Assembly (NCBI GenBank): GCA_017881905.1 | Contig: JADGQI010000057.1 | Location: 1 to 41,003 of the forward strand | DNA: 41,003 nt | Source: Chloroflexota bacterium | Lineage (GTDB): Bacteria; Chloroflexota; Limnocylindria; Limnocylindrales; CSP1-4 | Direction: 5' to 3' | In this document: positions 34,276 through 41,003 of the stretch, one piece after another | How positions within the stretch are numbered: position 1 is the stretch's first letter | How the letters are laid out: the number at the start of each line of letters is the position of its first letter | Notes under the pieces: generated by a model | Seen by the model: the letters and a program-made list of their open reading frames with translations, nothing else | What the model was told of the DNA's origin: nothing | The model's database searches: none | Position numbers and translations under genes: made by a program

Positions 34276-34281
34276 TACAGT
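34276..34281 (+). promoter_or_regulatory. Putative -10 of the cobalamin-riboswitch transcript
   Basis: TACAGT lies about 6 nt before the first base expected to be transcribed into the riboswitch. It is the only A/T-containing -10-like hexamer here; no good -35 is seen. Confidence 0.45.
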
Positions 34282-34284
34282 CGG

Positions 34285-34425
34285 CGGGTCAACCGCATAC
34301 GCCAGACCGCTGGGTCGCGAAGCCGGTGAGATCCCGGCACAGTCCCGCTACGGTGGTCGCGGCGTCTCGGGCATCCGTGCCCGGGCCGACCGCGCGAGTC
34401 CGGTCGCCGGCCCAGGGGTCCATGC
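34285..34425 (+). promoter_or_regulatory. Cobalamin riboswitch
   Basis: The core blocks of the adenosylcobalamin/cobalamin aptamer are clear: GAAGCCGGTGAGATCCCGG followed by CACAGTCCCGCTACGGTG (the B12-box region), and at the 3' side GAGTCCGGTCGCCGGCC. Hairpin CGGGCATCCGTGCCCG lies between. The borders are approximate because peripheral stems are variable. The element precedes btuFCD and normally reduces expression when cobalamin is abundant. It supports the assignment of the transporter to cobalamin rather than iron-siderophore. Confidence 0.93.
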
Positions 34426-34500
34426 TCCACCTTCGAGAGAAAGGGTAGGCATCCCGTGACCCCGACCTCCACCCCTCGACCGCCCGGCGAGGGGTTTGGT

Positions 34501-35583
34501 ATGCCCGGCGCAGCCCGGACGAACCGGCGCATCGCGACCGTCCTGTTCGGCGCGGCGTTCCTGCTGAGCGCCTGTACCGGCGGCTCGTCCGCGACCCCCG
34601 TCTCGATCCCGCCCGATGCGACTGCGTCGGCGATCCCGCCCGCGGCCGGCACGCCGAAGCCGGCCACGCCCAGCCAGACACCGGTCGCCGCGGCGACCTT
34701 CCCGTTGACCCTGACCGACGACGAGGGCACCGCCGTCGTCCTCAAGGCAGCCCCCCAGAAGATCGTCTCGCTCACGCCGGCGACGACCGAGATCCTGTAC
34801 GCGATCGGCGCCGGCGACCGGACCGTCGGCAAGGTCGAGGACTTCACCCCCTACCCGCCCGAGGCCGACAAGCTGCCGATCGTGGCGAAGTTCGGGTCGG
34901 TCGACGTCGAGCAGATCGTCAGTCTTGGCGCCGACCTGGTCATCGCCGGAGGCAACGGCTTCAACCCGCCCGAGGCGATCACCCAGCTGCGCACGGCGGG
35001 CATCCCCGTCGTCGTCACCTACGCCACCGACGTCGAGGGCGTGCTCAAGGACATCGAGCTGGTCGGCGATGCGGTCGGCGAGGGACCCGCGGCGCGCGAT
35101 CTCACCGCGTCGATGCAGGCCGGCCTCGACCGGGTCGCCGCCGCGACGAAGGGCCTGCCGGCGCCGAAGACGTTCTATGAGCTTGATGCGACCAAGGAGA
35201 TCTATGGCCCCGCCAAGGACTCGTTCATCGCCCAGATGATCGGCCTCGCCGGGGGGACCCCGATCACGACCGAAGACCCGGCCGTCTTCGCGATCCCGCT
35301 CGAGAAGCTCGTGGCGGCGGATCCGGAGATCATCGTCCTCGGCGACGCCGTGGGTGGGACGACCCCCGCCATCGTCGCCGGGCGGGCGGGCTGGGACACG
35401 ATGACGGCGGTGAAGGACGGCGCGATCCGCCCGGCCGACGACACCGTCATCAGTCGCCCGGGCCCGCGACTGGTCCAGGGCCTCCAAGCGCTGGCGGTCG
35501 CCATCCACCCCGAGCTCGCCGCCATGTTCCCCCAGCCGACCCCGACGGCGTCGCCGGCCGCCTCCGGCTCGGCGGCGCCCTGA
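34501..35583 (+). CDS. btuF: Cobalamin ABC transporter substrate-binding lipoprotein
   Basis: About 360 residues. The signal NRRIATVLFGAAFLLSAC ends in lipobox LSAC (Cys 24 from ATG 34501). The mature protein is a periplasmic-binding-protein-2 type with KIVSLTPATTEILYAIGAGD, SVDVEQIVSLGADLVIAGG, IGLAGGTPI and GWDTMTAVKDGAIRP, typical of BtuF/FecB-like proteins. ATG 34501 follows GAGGGG at ideal spacing; GTG 34456 is in frame, with a longer, Pro-rich head, and is also possible. Downstream of a cobalamin riboswitch and upstream of btuC and btuD. Confidence 0.93.
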   Translation: MPGAARTNRRIATVLFGAAFLLSACTGGSSATPVSIPPDATASAIPPAAGTPKPATPSQTPVAAATFPLTLTDDEGTAVVLKAAPQKIVSLTPATTEILYAIGAGDRTVGKVEDFTPYPPEADKLPIVAKFGSVDVEQIVSLGADLVIAGGNGFNPPEAITQLRTAGIPVVVTYATDVEGVLKDIELVGDAVGEGPAARDLTASMQAGLDRVAAATKGLPAPKTFYELDATKEIYGPAKDSFIAQMIGLAGGTPITTEDPAVFAIPLEKLVAADPEIIVLGDAVGGTTPAIVAGRAGWDTMTAVKDGAIRPADDTVISRPGPRLVQGLQALAVAIHPELAAMFPQPTPTASPAASGSAAP

Positions 35584-35588
35584 CCGCG

Positions 35589-36671
35589 GTGGCGACCCGG
35601 ACGGAGGTCCTCGGCGCACCACTGGCCCGGACGGGCCCGCTCGAGCGCGTCCGCTCGCGCCCGGCGATCCTCCTGGGCGGGAGCGTCGTCGCGCTGTTCG
35701 TCGTACTCATCCTCGGGGTGGCGCTGGGGAGTGTGGCCGTCGCCCCGGCGGACACCGTCGCGATCCTCGCCCACCGCCTGCTCGGGCTCGACCTCGGCGC
35801 GACGTGGACGCCCGCCGCCGAGACGATCGTGATGGATCTGCGACTCCCTCGGGTGCTCGCGGCGATGGTCGTCGGGCTCGGCCTGGCCGTCGCCGGCGTG
35901 ACGTTCCAGGGGATCCTGCGCAACCCGCTGGCGGACCCGTACGTGCTCGGGACCGCGTCGGGTGCGGCGCTCGGTGCCGCGATCGCTGTGCTCATCCCGA
36001 TCCGGATCGCGCTGCTCGGGTTCGGGCTGGTCCAGGTCCTGGCGTTCGTCGGGGCGTTGCTGGCGGTGACGGTCGTCTACCGCTTCAGCCGGACCGGGAC
36101 GCTGGCTCCGCTCACCAGCCTGCTGCTGACCGGCTACGCGGTCGGGTCGCTCCTGGCGGCCGGCCTGGCGATGACGATGTACCTGTCGGGCACGAACCTG
36201 CGCCAGATCTTCTACTACCTGCTCGGTGGGTTCGAGGGAACGTCGTGGTCGCAGGTCCTGCTCACTGCGCCGATCATCCTCCTCGCCACGATCGCGATCC
36301 TGGCTCGGGCCCGGTCGCTCAACGGGTTCCTCCTCGGCGAGGAGACCGCCGCCCATCTTGGCGTCGACGTCCGTCGTGAGCGGGCGATCCTGCTCGGCCT
36401 GGCCAGCTTGATCACCGCGGCGGCGGTCTCGATCAGCGGGCTGATCGGCTTCGTCGGACTGGTCGTGCCGCACGTCGTCCGGCTCGTGGTCGGGCCGAAC
36501 GCGCGCTGGGTCCTGCCGCTGTCGGCGATCATCGGGGCGAGCCTGCTGGCCGCCGCCGACCTCGTCGCGCGACTCGCCGGCGGGATCCCGGTCGGCGTCG
36601 TCACCGCGATCATCGGGGCGCCGTTCTTCCTCGTCCTTCTCCGTCGGGCGCGGACCGGGTACGAGCTGTGA
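35589..36671 (+). CDS. btuC: Cobalamin ABC transporter permease
   Basis: 360-residue FecCD/BtuC-type permease with about ten hydrophobic helices. Typical segments are LRLPRVLAAMVVGLGLAVAG, FQGILRNPLADPYVLGTASG, and SISGLIGFVGLVVPHVVRLV near the coupling region. GTG 35589 is 5 nt after the btuF stop, and its own stop overlaps the btuD start (GTGA), so the three are one operon under the cobalamin riboswitch. BtuC versus siderophore permease cannot be told from the sequence alone; the riboswitch decides. Confidence 0.94.
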   Translation: MATRTEVLGAPLARTGPLERVRSRPAILLGGSVVALFVVLILGVALGSVAVAPADTVAILAHRLLGLDLGATWTPAAETIVMDLRLPRVLAAMVVGLGLAVAGVTFQGILRNPLADPYVLGTASGAALGAAIAVLIPIRIALLGFGLVQVLAFVGALLAVTVVYRFSRTGTLAPLTSLLLTGYAVGSLLAAGLAMTMYLSGTNLRQIFYYLLGGFEGTSWSQVLLTAPIILLATIAILARARSLNGFLLGEETAAHLGVDVRRERAILLGLASLITAAAVSISGLIGFVGLVVPHVVRLVVGPNARWVLPLSAIIGASLLAAADLVARLAGGIPVGVVTAIIGAPFFLVLLRRARTGYEL

Positions 36672-37474
36672 GCGCCGTCGACACACCGGTGGTCGAGCTC
36701 GTCGGAGTCGACGCCGCTTATCGCGAGCGGGTCGTCCTGAGCGGGATCGACCTGTCGATCGCGCCCGGCGAGCGAGTCGCGATCGTCGGGCCGAACGGAG
36801 CCGGCAAGTCGAGCCTGCTGCGGGTGGTCACCGGGACGCTCCGGCCCAGCGCGGGACGGGTGACCCTCGACGGCGATCCCGTCGAGCGGCTCGACCGGAT
36901 GGCGATCGCCCGGCGGCTGGCCGTCGTCCCGCAGGCGGGGGCGCTGCCGTTCGCCGCCCGGGTCGAGGAGGTCGTCGGGCTCGGTCGTCTCGCTCACGAG
37001 GATCCGTTCCGTGGTCACCGGCCGGCAGACCGGGCAGCGATCGCAGCCGCGATCGAGCGCGTCGGCGTCGGCGGGTTGCTCGGCCGCGATGCGCGCGAGC
37101 TCTCCCTCGGCGAGCGTCAGCTGGTGCTCCTGGCGATGGCGGTCGCCCAGGCGGCTCCCGTCCTCGTCCTCGACGAGCCGACCGTCCACCTCGACCTCCG
37201 CCACCAGGTCGAGACGATGGACCTGCTGGTGGACCTGAACCGGCGCGACGGTACGACGATCGTGGCCGTCCTCCACGACCTCGGCCTGGCGGCGCATTTC
37301 TTCCCGCGTCTCGTCCTCATGGCGCACGGGCGGATCGTCGCCGACGGCGCCCCGGACAACGTCCTGGTCGACGACCGGATCCGCGAGGTGTTCGGCGTCG
37401 ATCCAGCCTTCGTCCGGCGGTCGGGCGGCCAGACGGGCGTCTCCGCGATCGACGGGGTGCCCGCGTCGCGTTGA
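36668..37474 (+). CDS. btuD: Cobalamin ABC transporter ATPase
   Basis: 268-residue ABC ATPase of the FepC/BtuD type. Walker A GPNGAGKSS is at about 40-48, the signature is LSLGERQLVLLAMAV (Leu-Ser-Leu-Gly-Glu, slightly away from LSGGE), Walker B VLVLDEPTVHLDL, and the switch His is in VLHDLGLAAHFF. The C-terminal part VLVDDRIREVFGVDPAFV is family-typical. GTG 36668 overlaps the permease stop. Confidence 0.94.
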   Translation: MSAVDTPVVELVGVDAAYRERVVLSGIDLSIAPGERVAIVGPNGAGKSSLLRVVTGTLRPSAGRVTLDGDPVERLDRMAIARRLAVVPQAGALPFAARVEEVVGLGRLAHEDPFRGHRPADRAAIAAAIERVGVGGLLGRDARELSLGERQLVLLAMAVAQAAPVLVLDEPTVHLDLRHQVETMDLLVDLNRRDGTTIVAVLHDLGLAAHFFPRLVLMAHGRIVADGAPDNVLVDDRIREVFGVDPAFVRRSGGQTGVSAIDGVPASR

Positions 37475-37500
37475 CCACCTGCTGCGGGACGGGCTAGGCT
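37471..37500 (+). promoter_or_regulatory. Promoter of the lipoprotein gene at 37507
   Basis: TTGACC (37471-37476) and TAGGCT (37495-37500) are separated by 18 nt. The expected start point, about 7 nt after the -10, falls on the GTG at 37507, so the transcript would be leaderless. This is the best sigma-70-like promoter in the window. Confidence 0.65.
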
Positions 37501-37506
37501 GCGGCG

Positions 37507-38256
37507 GTGATGCGAGCGCGCGGTCCGAGGCTGTCGCCCATCGGCCGGCGCCCGGGAGGGATCGCTCGGGGCCGGGCGACGACGGTCGTCCTGCTCGTCG
37601 CGATCGCCCTGGGCGGCTGCAACGGCACCGCCGATACAAGCCCGACGGCGCAGACGTCCGCGGGCCCATCGGAGGCGCCGTCGGCGTCCGGCGGTCCGGC
37701 CTCCGAGGGGCCGAGCACCGGGTCCACCGACGAGCCGTCGGCCGGACCCAGCGACGAGCCCACGCTCGAGCCGTCGCCCACCGACGGGCCGACCGAGGCG
37801 CCGACGCCCGTCGGCACGCCGTCAGCCGGAGGGACCGACGCCTGCTTCGGTTCGGCCCAGACGCGTGACGACTTCTTCGGGGTCTTCGCCGACGACGTGT
37901 CGTGGCCGGTCTACTGTGCCGTGCTGCCGAAGGGTTGGTCGGTCGAGGACGGGCATTTCCAGCTCAAGGACGGCGGTCGGCTGTGGATCATCTACCGGCG
38001 CCGCTCCGACGGGGCGAAGGTCGTCCTCGACCAGGGTTCGGTCTGCCAGGAGACGACCCCGTGCGTGCCGTCCGGGGATGACCTCGGGTCGATCCCATTC
38101 GGCGACCGCCAGGCGGACCTCAGCTCGACGTCGGCGGGCGTCCTGAGCGCGGTCGTCGATGAGACCGAGAACCCGGCCTGGCTGCTGACCGGCACCGGCA
38201 TCGAAGCCAGGGACTTCAAGACCATCGCCGCGAAGCTCCACCTGCTCGACCGCTAG
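37507..38256 (+). CDS. Lipoprotein of unknown function
   Basis: 249 residues. A long Arg-rich head, hydrophobic TTVVLLVAIALGG and lipobox LGGC (Cys near 38), then about 70 residues of Ser/Pro/Thr/Glu/Asp-rich linker, and a compact C-terminal domain (about 115-249) beginning ACFGSAQTRDDFFGVFADDV. This domain contains WPVYCAVLPKGWSVEDG and four Cys, probably in disulfides. I recognise no family. It starts at GTG 37507 or ATG 37510, next to its own promoter, and its stop directly abuts the ATG of the aminotransferase, suggesting coupling. Confidence 0.75.
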   Translation: MMRARGPRLSPIGRRPGGIARGRATTVVLLVAIALGGCNGTADTSPTAQTSAGPSEAPSASGGPASEGPSTGSTDEPSAGPSDEPTLEPSPTDGPTEAPTPVGTPSAGGTDACFGSAQTRDDFFGVFADDVSWPVYCAVLPKGWSVEDGHFQLKDGGRLWIIYRRRSDGAKVVLDQGSVCQETTPCVPSGDDLGSIPFGDRQADLSSTSAGVLSAVVDETENPAWLLTGTGIEARDFKTIAAKLHLLDR

Positions 38257-39381
38257 ATGCGGATCGCCGAGTTCGAGCTGGAGCGGTACTTCGCCCGTTG
38301 GGAGTTCGCCGTCAGGCACCTGCTCTGTGCGTCGGACGTCCAGGGCTACCCGATGGCGGACCTCCTGGCCCTGGCGGATGACGAGACCCGCGGACTGTGG
38401 GACGGCCTCCAGCTCGGCTACACCGAATCGACCGGGCATCCGCTGCTGCGCCGCGAGATCGCCGGGTTGTACGAGGGGATCTCGGCCGAGGAGGTGCTCG
38501 TCTTCGCCGGCGCCGAGGAGGCGATCTTCTGCCTGATCTCGGTCATGCTCGGGCCGGGCGACCATGCGATCGTGACCTGGCCCGGCTACCAGAGCCTGTA
38601 CGAGGTCGCGCGGGCCGCGGGTGCGGACGTGACCCTCCACGAGCTGCACGAGACGGACGGCTGGGCGCTCGATGTCGGGCGACTGCGAGCGGCGATCCGG
38701 CCGGACACCCGCCTCATCGTCGTCAACGCGCCGCACAATCCGACCGGGATGCTGCCGACCCACGCCGAGTGGCGGACGCTGACCGACCTGTGCGCCGAGG
38801 CCGGTGTCCACCTCCTGGCCGACGAGGTGTACCGGTTCCTCGAGCTCGACCCCGCCGACCGCGTGACGGCCGGAGCCGACGCCATCGAGCGTGGGGTGTC
38901 GCTCGGCGTCCTGTCGAAGTCGTTCGCGATGGCCGGGCTCCGGATCGGCTGGCTCGCAAGCCGCGACCGAGCGCTGCTCGCCCGAGCCGCCGCGTTCAAG
39001 GACTACACGACGATCTGCTCGTCCGCGCCCGCCGAGATCCTCGGGATCGTGGCGCTCCGGGCACGGGACACGGTCCTCGCTCGGACCCAGGCGATCGTCG
39101 GTGCCAACCTGCCGCTGCTCGACCGGTTCTTCGCCGTGCGCTCGGACGCGTTCTCGTGGGTCCGACCGCGAGCGGGCTCGGTCGGCTTCCCGCGCCTGAC
39201 GATCCCCGGCGTGTCGATCGACGCGTTCGCGGCCGACCTGGTCGAGGCGGAGGGGGTCCTGCTCCTGCCGGGCTCGCGGTTCGGCGTGCCGGGCGACCAC
39301 TTCCGGGTCGGCTTCGGTCGGACGGACCTGCCCGTCGCCCTTGCCCGTCTCGAGGCCTTCGTCGATCGCTGGTTCGGTTGA
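38257..39381 (+). CDS. PLP-dependent class I/II aminotransferase
   Basis: 374-residue fold-type I enzyme. YTESTGHPLLRREIAGLYEG and VLVFAGAEEAIFCLISVM open the PLP domain; VNAPHNPTGMLP is the Asn-Pro-Thr-Gly motif, LLADEVYRFLE has the Asp that pairs with the PLP nitrogen, and Lys221 in VLSKSFAMAGLRIGW is the Schiff-base lysine. The C-terminal Arg in FRVGFGR binds the substrate carboxylate. The closest-looking relatives are capreomycidine-synthase-like and aspartate aminotransferase-like proteins. Substrate unknown. ATG 38257 immediately follows the previous stop. Confidence 0.9.
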   Translation: MRIAEFELERYFARWEFAVRHLLCASDVQGYPMADLLALADDETRGLWDGLQLGYTESTGHPLLRREIAGLYEGISAEEVLVFAGAEEAIFCLISVMLGPGDHAIVTWPGYQSLYEVARAAGADVTLHELHETDGWALDVGRLRAAIRPDTRLIVVNAPHNPTGMLPTHAEWRTLTDLCAEAGVHLLADEVYRFLELDPADRVTAGADAIERGVSLGVLSKSFAMAGLRIGWLASRDRALLARAAAFKDYTTICSSAPAEILGIVALRARDTVLARTQAIVGANLPLLDRFFAVRSDAFSWVRPRAGSVGFPRLTIPGVSIDAFAADLVEAEGVLLLPGSRFGVPGDHFRVGFGRTDLPVALARLEAFVDRWFG

Positions 39382-39394
39382 TCGCGACCAGGGC

Positions 39395-39423
39395 TTGTCT
39401 GGCGGCCCGGATGCGTGGATAGT
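39395..39423 (+). promoter_or_regulatory. Promoter of the small ORF at 39430
   Basis: TTGTCT (39395-39400) and GATAGT (39418-39423), spacer 17 nt. The expected start point is at or near the ATG at 39430, another leaderless arrangement. Confidence 0.5.
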
Positions 39424-39429
39424 CTCGTC

Positions 39430-39570
39430 ATGCGTCTGCGACGAGCGACCGGCGGCATCGGGATCGGGGCCGGGCTGAGCTTCGTCCTGCTCCACGCCGT
39501 GCACGTGGCCGCCATCTCTGCGCCGGCTGCCCTCGGCGCCGCCGTCAGCTTCGTCTGCCACATCCGCTAG
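39430..39570 (+). CDS. 46-residue membrane peptide, unknown
   Basis: A small open frame with a basic head (MRLRRATGG) and one or two hydrophobic stretches, GIGIGAGLSFVLLHAVHVAA and PAALGAAVSFVCHIR at the end. It would fit a single-pass or hairpin membrane peptide. A promoter-like pair ends 6 nt before the ATG, which is the main support besides codon composition. It is convergent with the molybdoenzyme gene, 13 nt away. No family recognised. Confidence 0.5.
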   Translation: MRLRRATGGIGIGAGLSFVLLHAVHVAAISAPAALGAAVSFVCHIR

Positions 39571-39583
39571 GCGCGCCGCAGGG

Positions 39584-40651
39584 TCAGGCCCGGACGGTGA
39601 CCGCCACGTCCTGGACGAGGTTGTTGGCGAGCCCCTTGACGTTCCAAGCCGGGACGGTGGGTTGGGTCGTGCCGTCGGCGTCGGTCGCCCGGCACGACAG
39701 GGTGTGCTCGCCGGGCGGTGCGAGCCAGTCGTACGTCCAGCTCCGCCACGCGTGCTCGCCGAGCGGTGGTCCGAGCGTCGCCTCGGCCCAGACCCCGTCG
39801 ATCCCGACCTCGACCCGGACGATCGGCGCGAAGCCTCCCCAGGCCCGGCCCCGCAGGGTCGTCGGTCCTGGGTCGAGCGACCGGACGCGGGTGTAGAAGT
39901 CGGGGATGCCCGGTGGGATCATCAGCGCCCGGACCCGCATCCGGGTGACCGGCTGGCCCGGGTCGTCGTCCGACTCGCGGAAGGTGTACGCCTCGATCTG
40001 CTGGTAGCCCTCGAACGGTGCTGCGACCGCCTCGATCGCGGTCAACCACTTCACACTTGTCATGCCGTACCAGCCAGGGACCAGGAGCCGGACCGGGAAG
40101 CCGTGCTGCGGCTCGAGCGGTCGTCCGTTCATCTCATAGGCCAGGAGGACCTCGGGGGCCGTCGCCTGGGCCACCGTCAGGCTCCGCTGGTAGTCCTGCT
40201 CGATGTCGCCCTGCGTTCCTCGGTCGGCTCCGGTGAACACGAGCTCCACCGCGTCCGGTCGGACCCCGGCGTCGGCGAGGATCCCCGCCAGCGGCGTCCC
40301 GGTCCACGTCGCCGTCCCGACGGCTTCCACCAGCCAGGGCTGGCTGAGCGGCCGAGGGTCCAGCCGGGCGCGGCCGTTGCCGGCGCACTCCATCGTGACC
40401 GGGAGCGTCCGGGCCGGTCGTCGGCGCAGGTCGGCCAGGCTCAGCTCGAGCGGACGCTCGACCAGGCCTCCGATCCGGAGTCGCCAGGAGTCGGCGTCGA
40501 CGTCGGGGATGTCGAAGTGGACAAGGAGGTAGTGCATCCCGATCGGCGTGACGTCGTAGCGCAGCCCCTCGAGCGGCATGCCCCGGTTGCGCGTCGCGAG
40601 CTGGAGCTCCTCGAGACGGATCCCCTCGCCGGGTTCGGCGGTGCTGGCCAT
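39584..40651 (-). CDS. Sulfite-oxidase-like molybdopterin oxidoreductase
   Basis: 355 residues. The molybdopterin-binding SUOX domain is first (about 20-215): YLLVHFDIPDVDADSWRLRI, then LPVTMECAGNGRARL, where the Cys is the molybdenum ligand of the sulfite-oxidase family, and FPVRLLVPGWYGMTSVKWL. The second part (about 230-355) is the Ig-like dimerisation domain with WGGFAPIVRVEVGIDGVWAEA and LSCRATDADGTTQP. No signal peptide or heme domain, so it is probably cytoplasmic, unlike many relatives that are exported through Tat. Substrate unknown. ATG 40651 is preferred because the upstream open frame is only low-complexity Arg-rich residues. Confidence 0.92.
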   Translation of the reverse strand: MASTAEPGEGIRLEELQLATRNRGMPLEGLRYDVTPIGMHYLLVHFDIPDVDADSWRLRIGGLVERPLELSLADLRRRPARTLPVTMECAGNGRARLDPRPLSQPWLVEAVGTATWTGTPLAGILADAGVRPDAVELVFTGADRGTQGDIEQDYQRSLTVAQATAPEVLLAYEMNGRPLEPQHGFPVRLLVPGWYGMTSVKWLTAIEAVAAPFEGYQQIEAYTFRESDDDPGQPVTRMRVRALMIPPGIPDFYTRVRSLDPGPTTLRGRAWGGFAPIVRVEVGIDGVWAEATLGPPLGEHAWRSWTYDWLAPPGEHTLSCRATDADGTTQPTVPAWNVKGLANNLVQDVAVTVRA

Positions 40652-40704
40652 CCACGGATGGTCGCACCGATGGCCAACGCCCGCGCGGCGCCGGCGATCC
40701 GCCG

Positions 40705-40733
40705 ACCGGCCCGGCGCATGACCGGCCCGGCGC
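40705..40733. repeat. Direct repeat between the M20 and molybdoenzyme genes
   Basis: ACCGGCCCGGCGC occurs twice (40705-40717 and 40721-40733) separated by ATG. The half CCGGCCCGG is partly self-complementary. It stands right after the M20 stop codon on the minus strand and could form part of a termination or processing structure. Confidence 0.6.
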
Positions 40734-40734
40734 G

Positions 40735-41003
40735 TCAACCGAGCCGGGCGAACTCGTCGAGGAACCGGGCAGTGAGCTGGGCGGCCTTGGCGGCGTAGTC
40801 GATCCGGACGTTCTCGTTCGGAGCATGGGCCCGACAATCCGCTGAGCCGCCGCCGAGGGTGGTCGTCGGCACCGCATCACGGCCGCAGACCTGCCACATC
40901 GGAGCCGTTCCCGGCATCGACACGTAGCGGACCGACGGGCTCTCGAAGACGGCCTCGGAGACCCGGGCGGCAGCGTCCAGGATCGGGTCGTCGGCCTTGC
41001 TCC
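40735..41003 (-). CDS. M20-family peptidase, C-terminal part
   Basis: The last 88 codons of a gene that continues past the window end. The segment TLGGGSADCRAHAPNENVRI is characteristic of the C-terminus of M20 metallopeptidases (ArgE/DapE/carboxypeptidase type), where the His of the AHAPNE segment is a zinc ligand. RVSEAVFESPSVRYVSMPGT corresponds to the preceding strand and substrate loop. TGA stop at 40735-40737. The substrate cannot be deduced. It is co-directional with and 83 nt upstream of the molybdoenzyme gene. Confidence 0.9.
   Translation of the reverse strand, partial: SKADDPILDAAARVSEAVFESPSVRYVSMPGTAPMWQVCGRDAVPTTTLGGGSADCRAHAPNENVRIDYAAKAAQLTARFLDEFARLG

Noticed and set aside
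1-41003. tRNA genes, CRISPR arrays, insertion sequences, phage or plasmid genes
   Set aside because: Looked for by eye on both strands (T-loop-like sequences such as GTTCGAA, regular repeats, transposase motifs) and found none; a few GTTCGAA matches fall inside well-supported coding genes.

Overview
This window looks like a chromosomal segment of a high-GC, free-living bacterium. Coding regions are dense and very GC-rich, GTG starts are frequent, and I see no insertion sequence, phage gene, CRISPR array, tRNA or rRNA. The gene order rpsU / GatB-YqeY / pgpH / ybeY, two F420-type luciferase-fold oxidoreductases, a riboflavin ABC system of the RibXY kind and many class III cyclase-like or lipoprotein genes together suggest the Chloroflexota (Limnocylindria-like lineages). 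That assignment is an inference; an actinobacterial-like lineage cannot be excluded from the sequence alone.

Layout. 1-8191: housekeeping block on the + strand (end of S21, YqeY-like protein, PgpH c-di-AMP phosphodiesterase, YbeY, Pth, Mfd). 8249-12634: two tandem LLM-class oxidoreductases, an RDD membrane protein and an MFS exporter. 12677-20276: a methionine/SAM-cycle and purine-salvage cluster (apt, mtnA, GNAT, ahcY, a six-helix membrane protein, a Na+/H+ antiporter, metK). 20299-21908: ATPase and permease of a NitT/TauT-type importer with no adjacent binding protein. 21952-22672: two minus-strand genes (an unknown protein and a VOC protein). 22792-26314: a PD-(D/E)XK-like unknown, a cupin-cyclase fusion, and an ECF sigma factor with a membrane-anchored partner. 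26376-27771: an FMN riboswitch followed by a lone NMT1/THI5-type binding lipoprotein, which I propose completes the orphan importer at 20299. 27800-30790: a GDP-mannose operon (guanylyltransferase, phosphohexomutase, stand-alone cupin isomerase). 30950-31225: a small SWIM zinc-finger protein. 31266-34094: a minus-strand operon of three exported proteins led by a caspase-like (clan CD-like) protein. 34276-37474: a cobalamin riboswitch and btuFCD. 37507-41003: a lipoprotein, a class I/II aminotransferase, a 46-residue membrane peptide, a sulfite-oxidase-like molybdoenzyme and the end of an M20 peptidase.

Two themes connect the genes. First, cofactor supply: riboflavin and cobalamin uptake are each under their own riboswitch, next to SAM synthesis and SAH/MTA recycling; cobalamin and SAM link at methionine synthesis, and flavins/F420 link to the oxidoreductases. 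Second, gene expression: several genes have an A/T-containing -10-like hexamer (often GCTAGGCT) 6-8 nt before the start codon with no room for a leader, suggesting leaderless transcripts. The best case has TTGACC and TAGGCT 18 nt apart, directly before the start at 37507.

The most interesting candidates for something undescribed are the exported caspase-like operon with its repeat-flanked promoter, the split FMN-riboswitch transporter, and the MtnA with an extra ~90-residue N-terminal segment.
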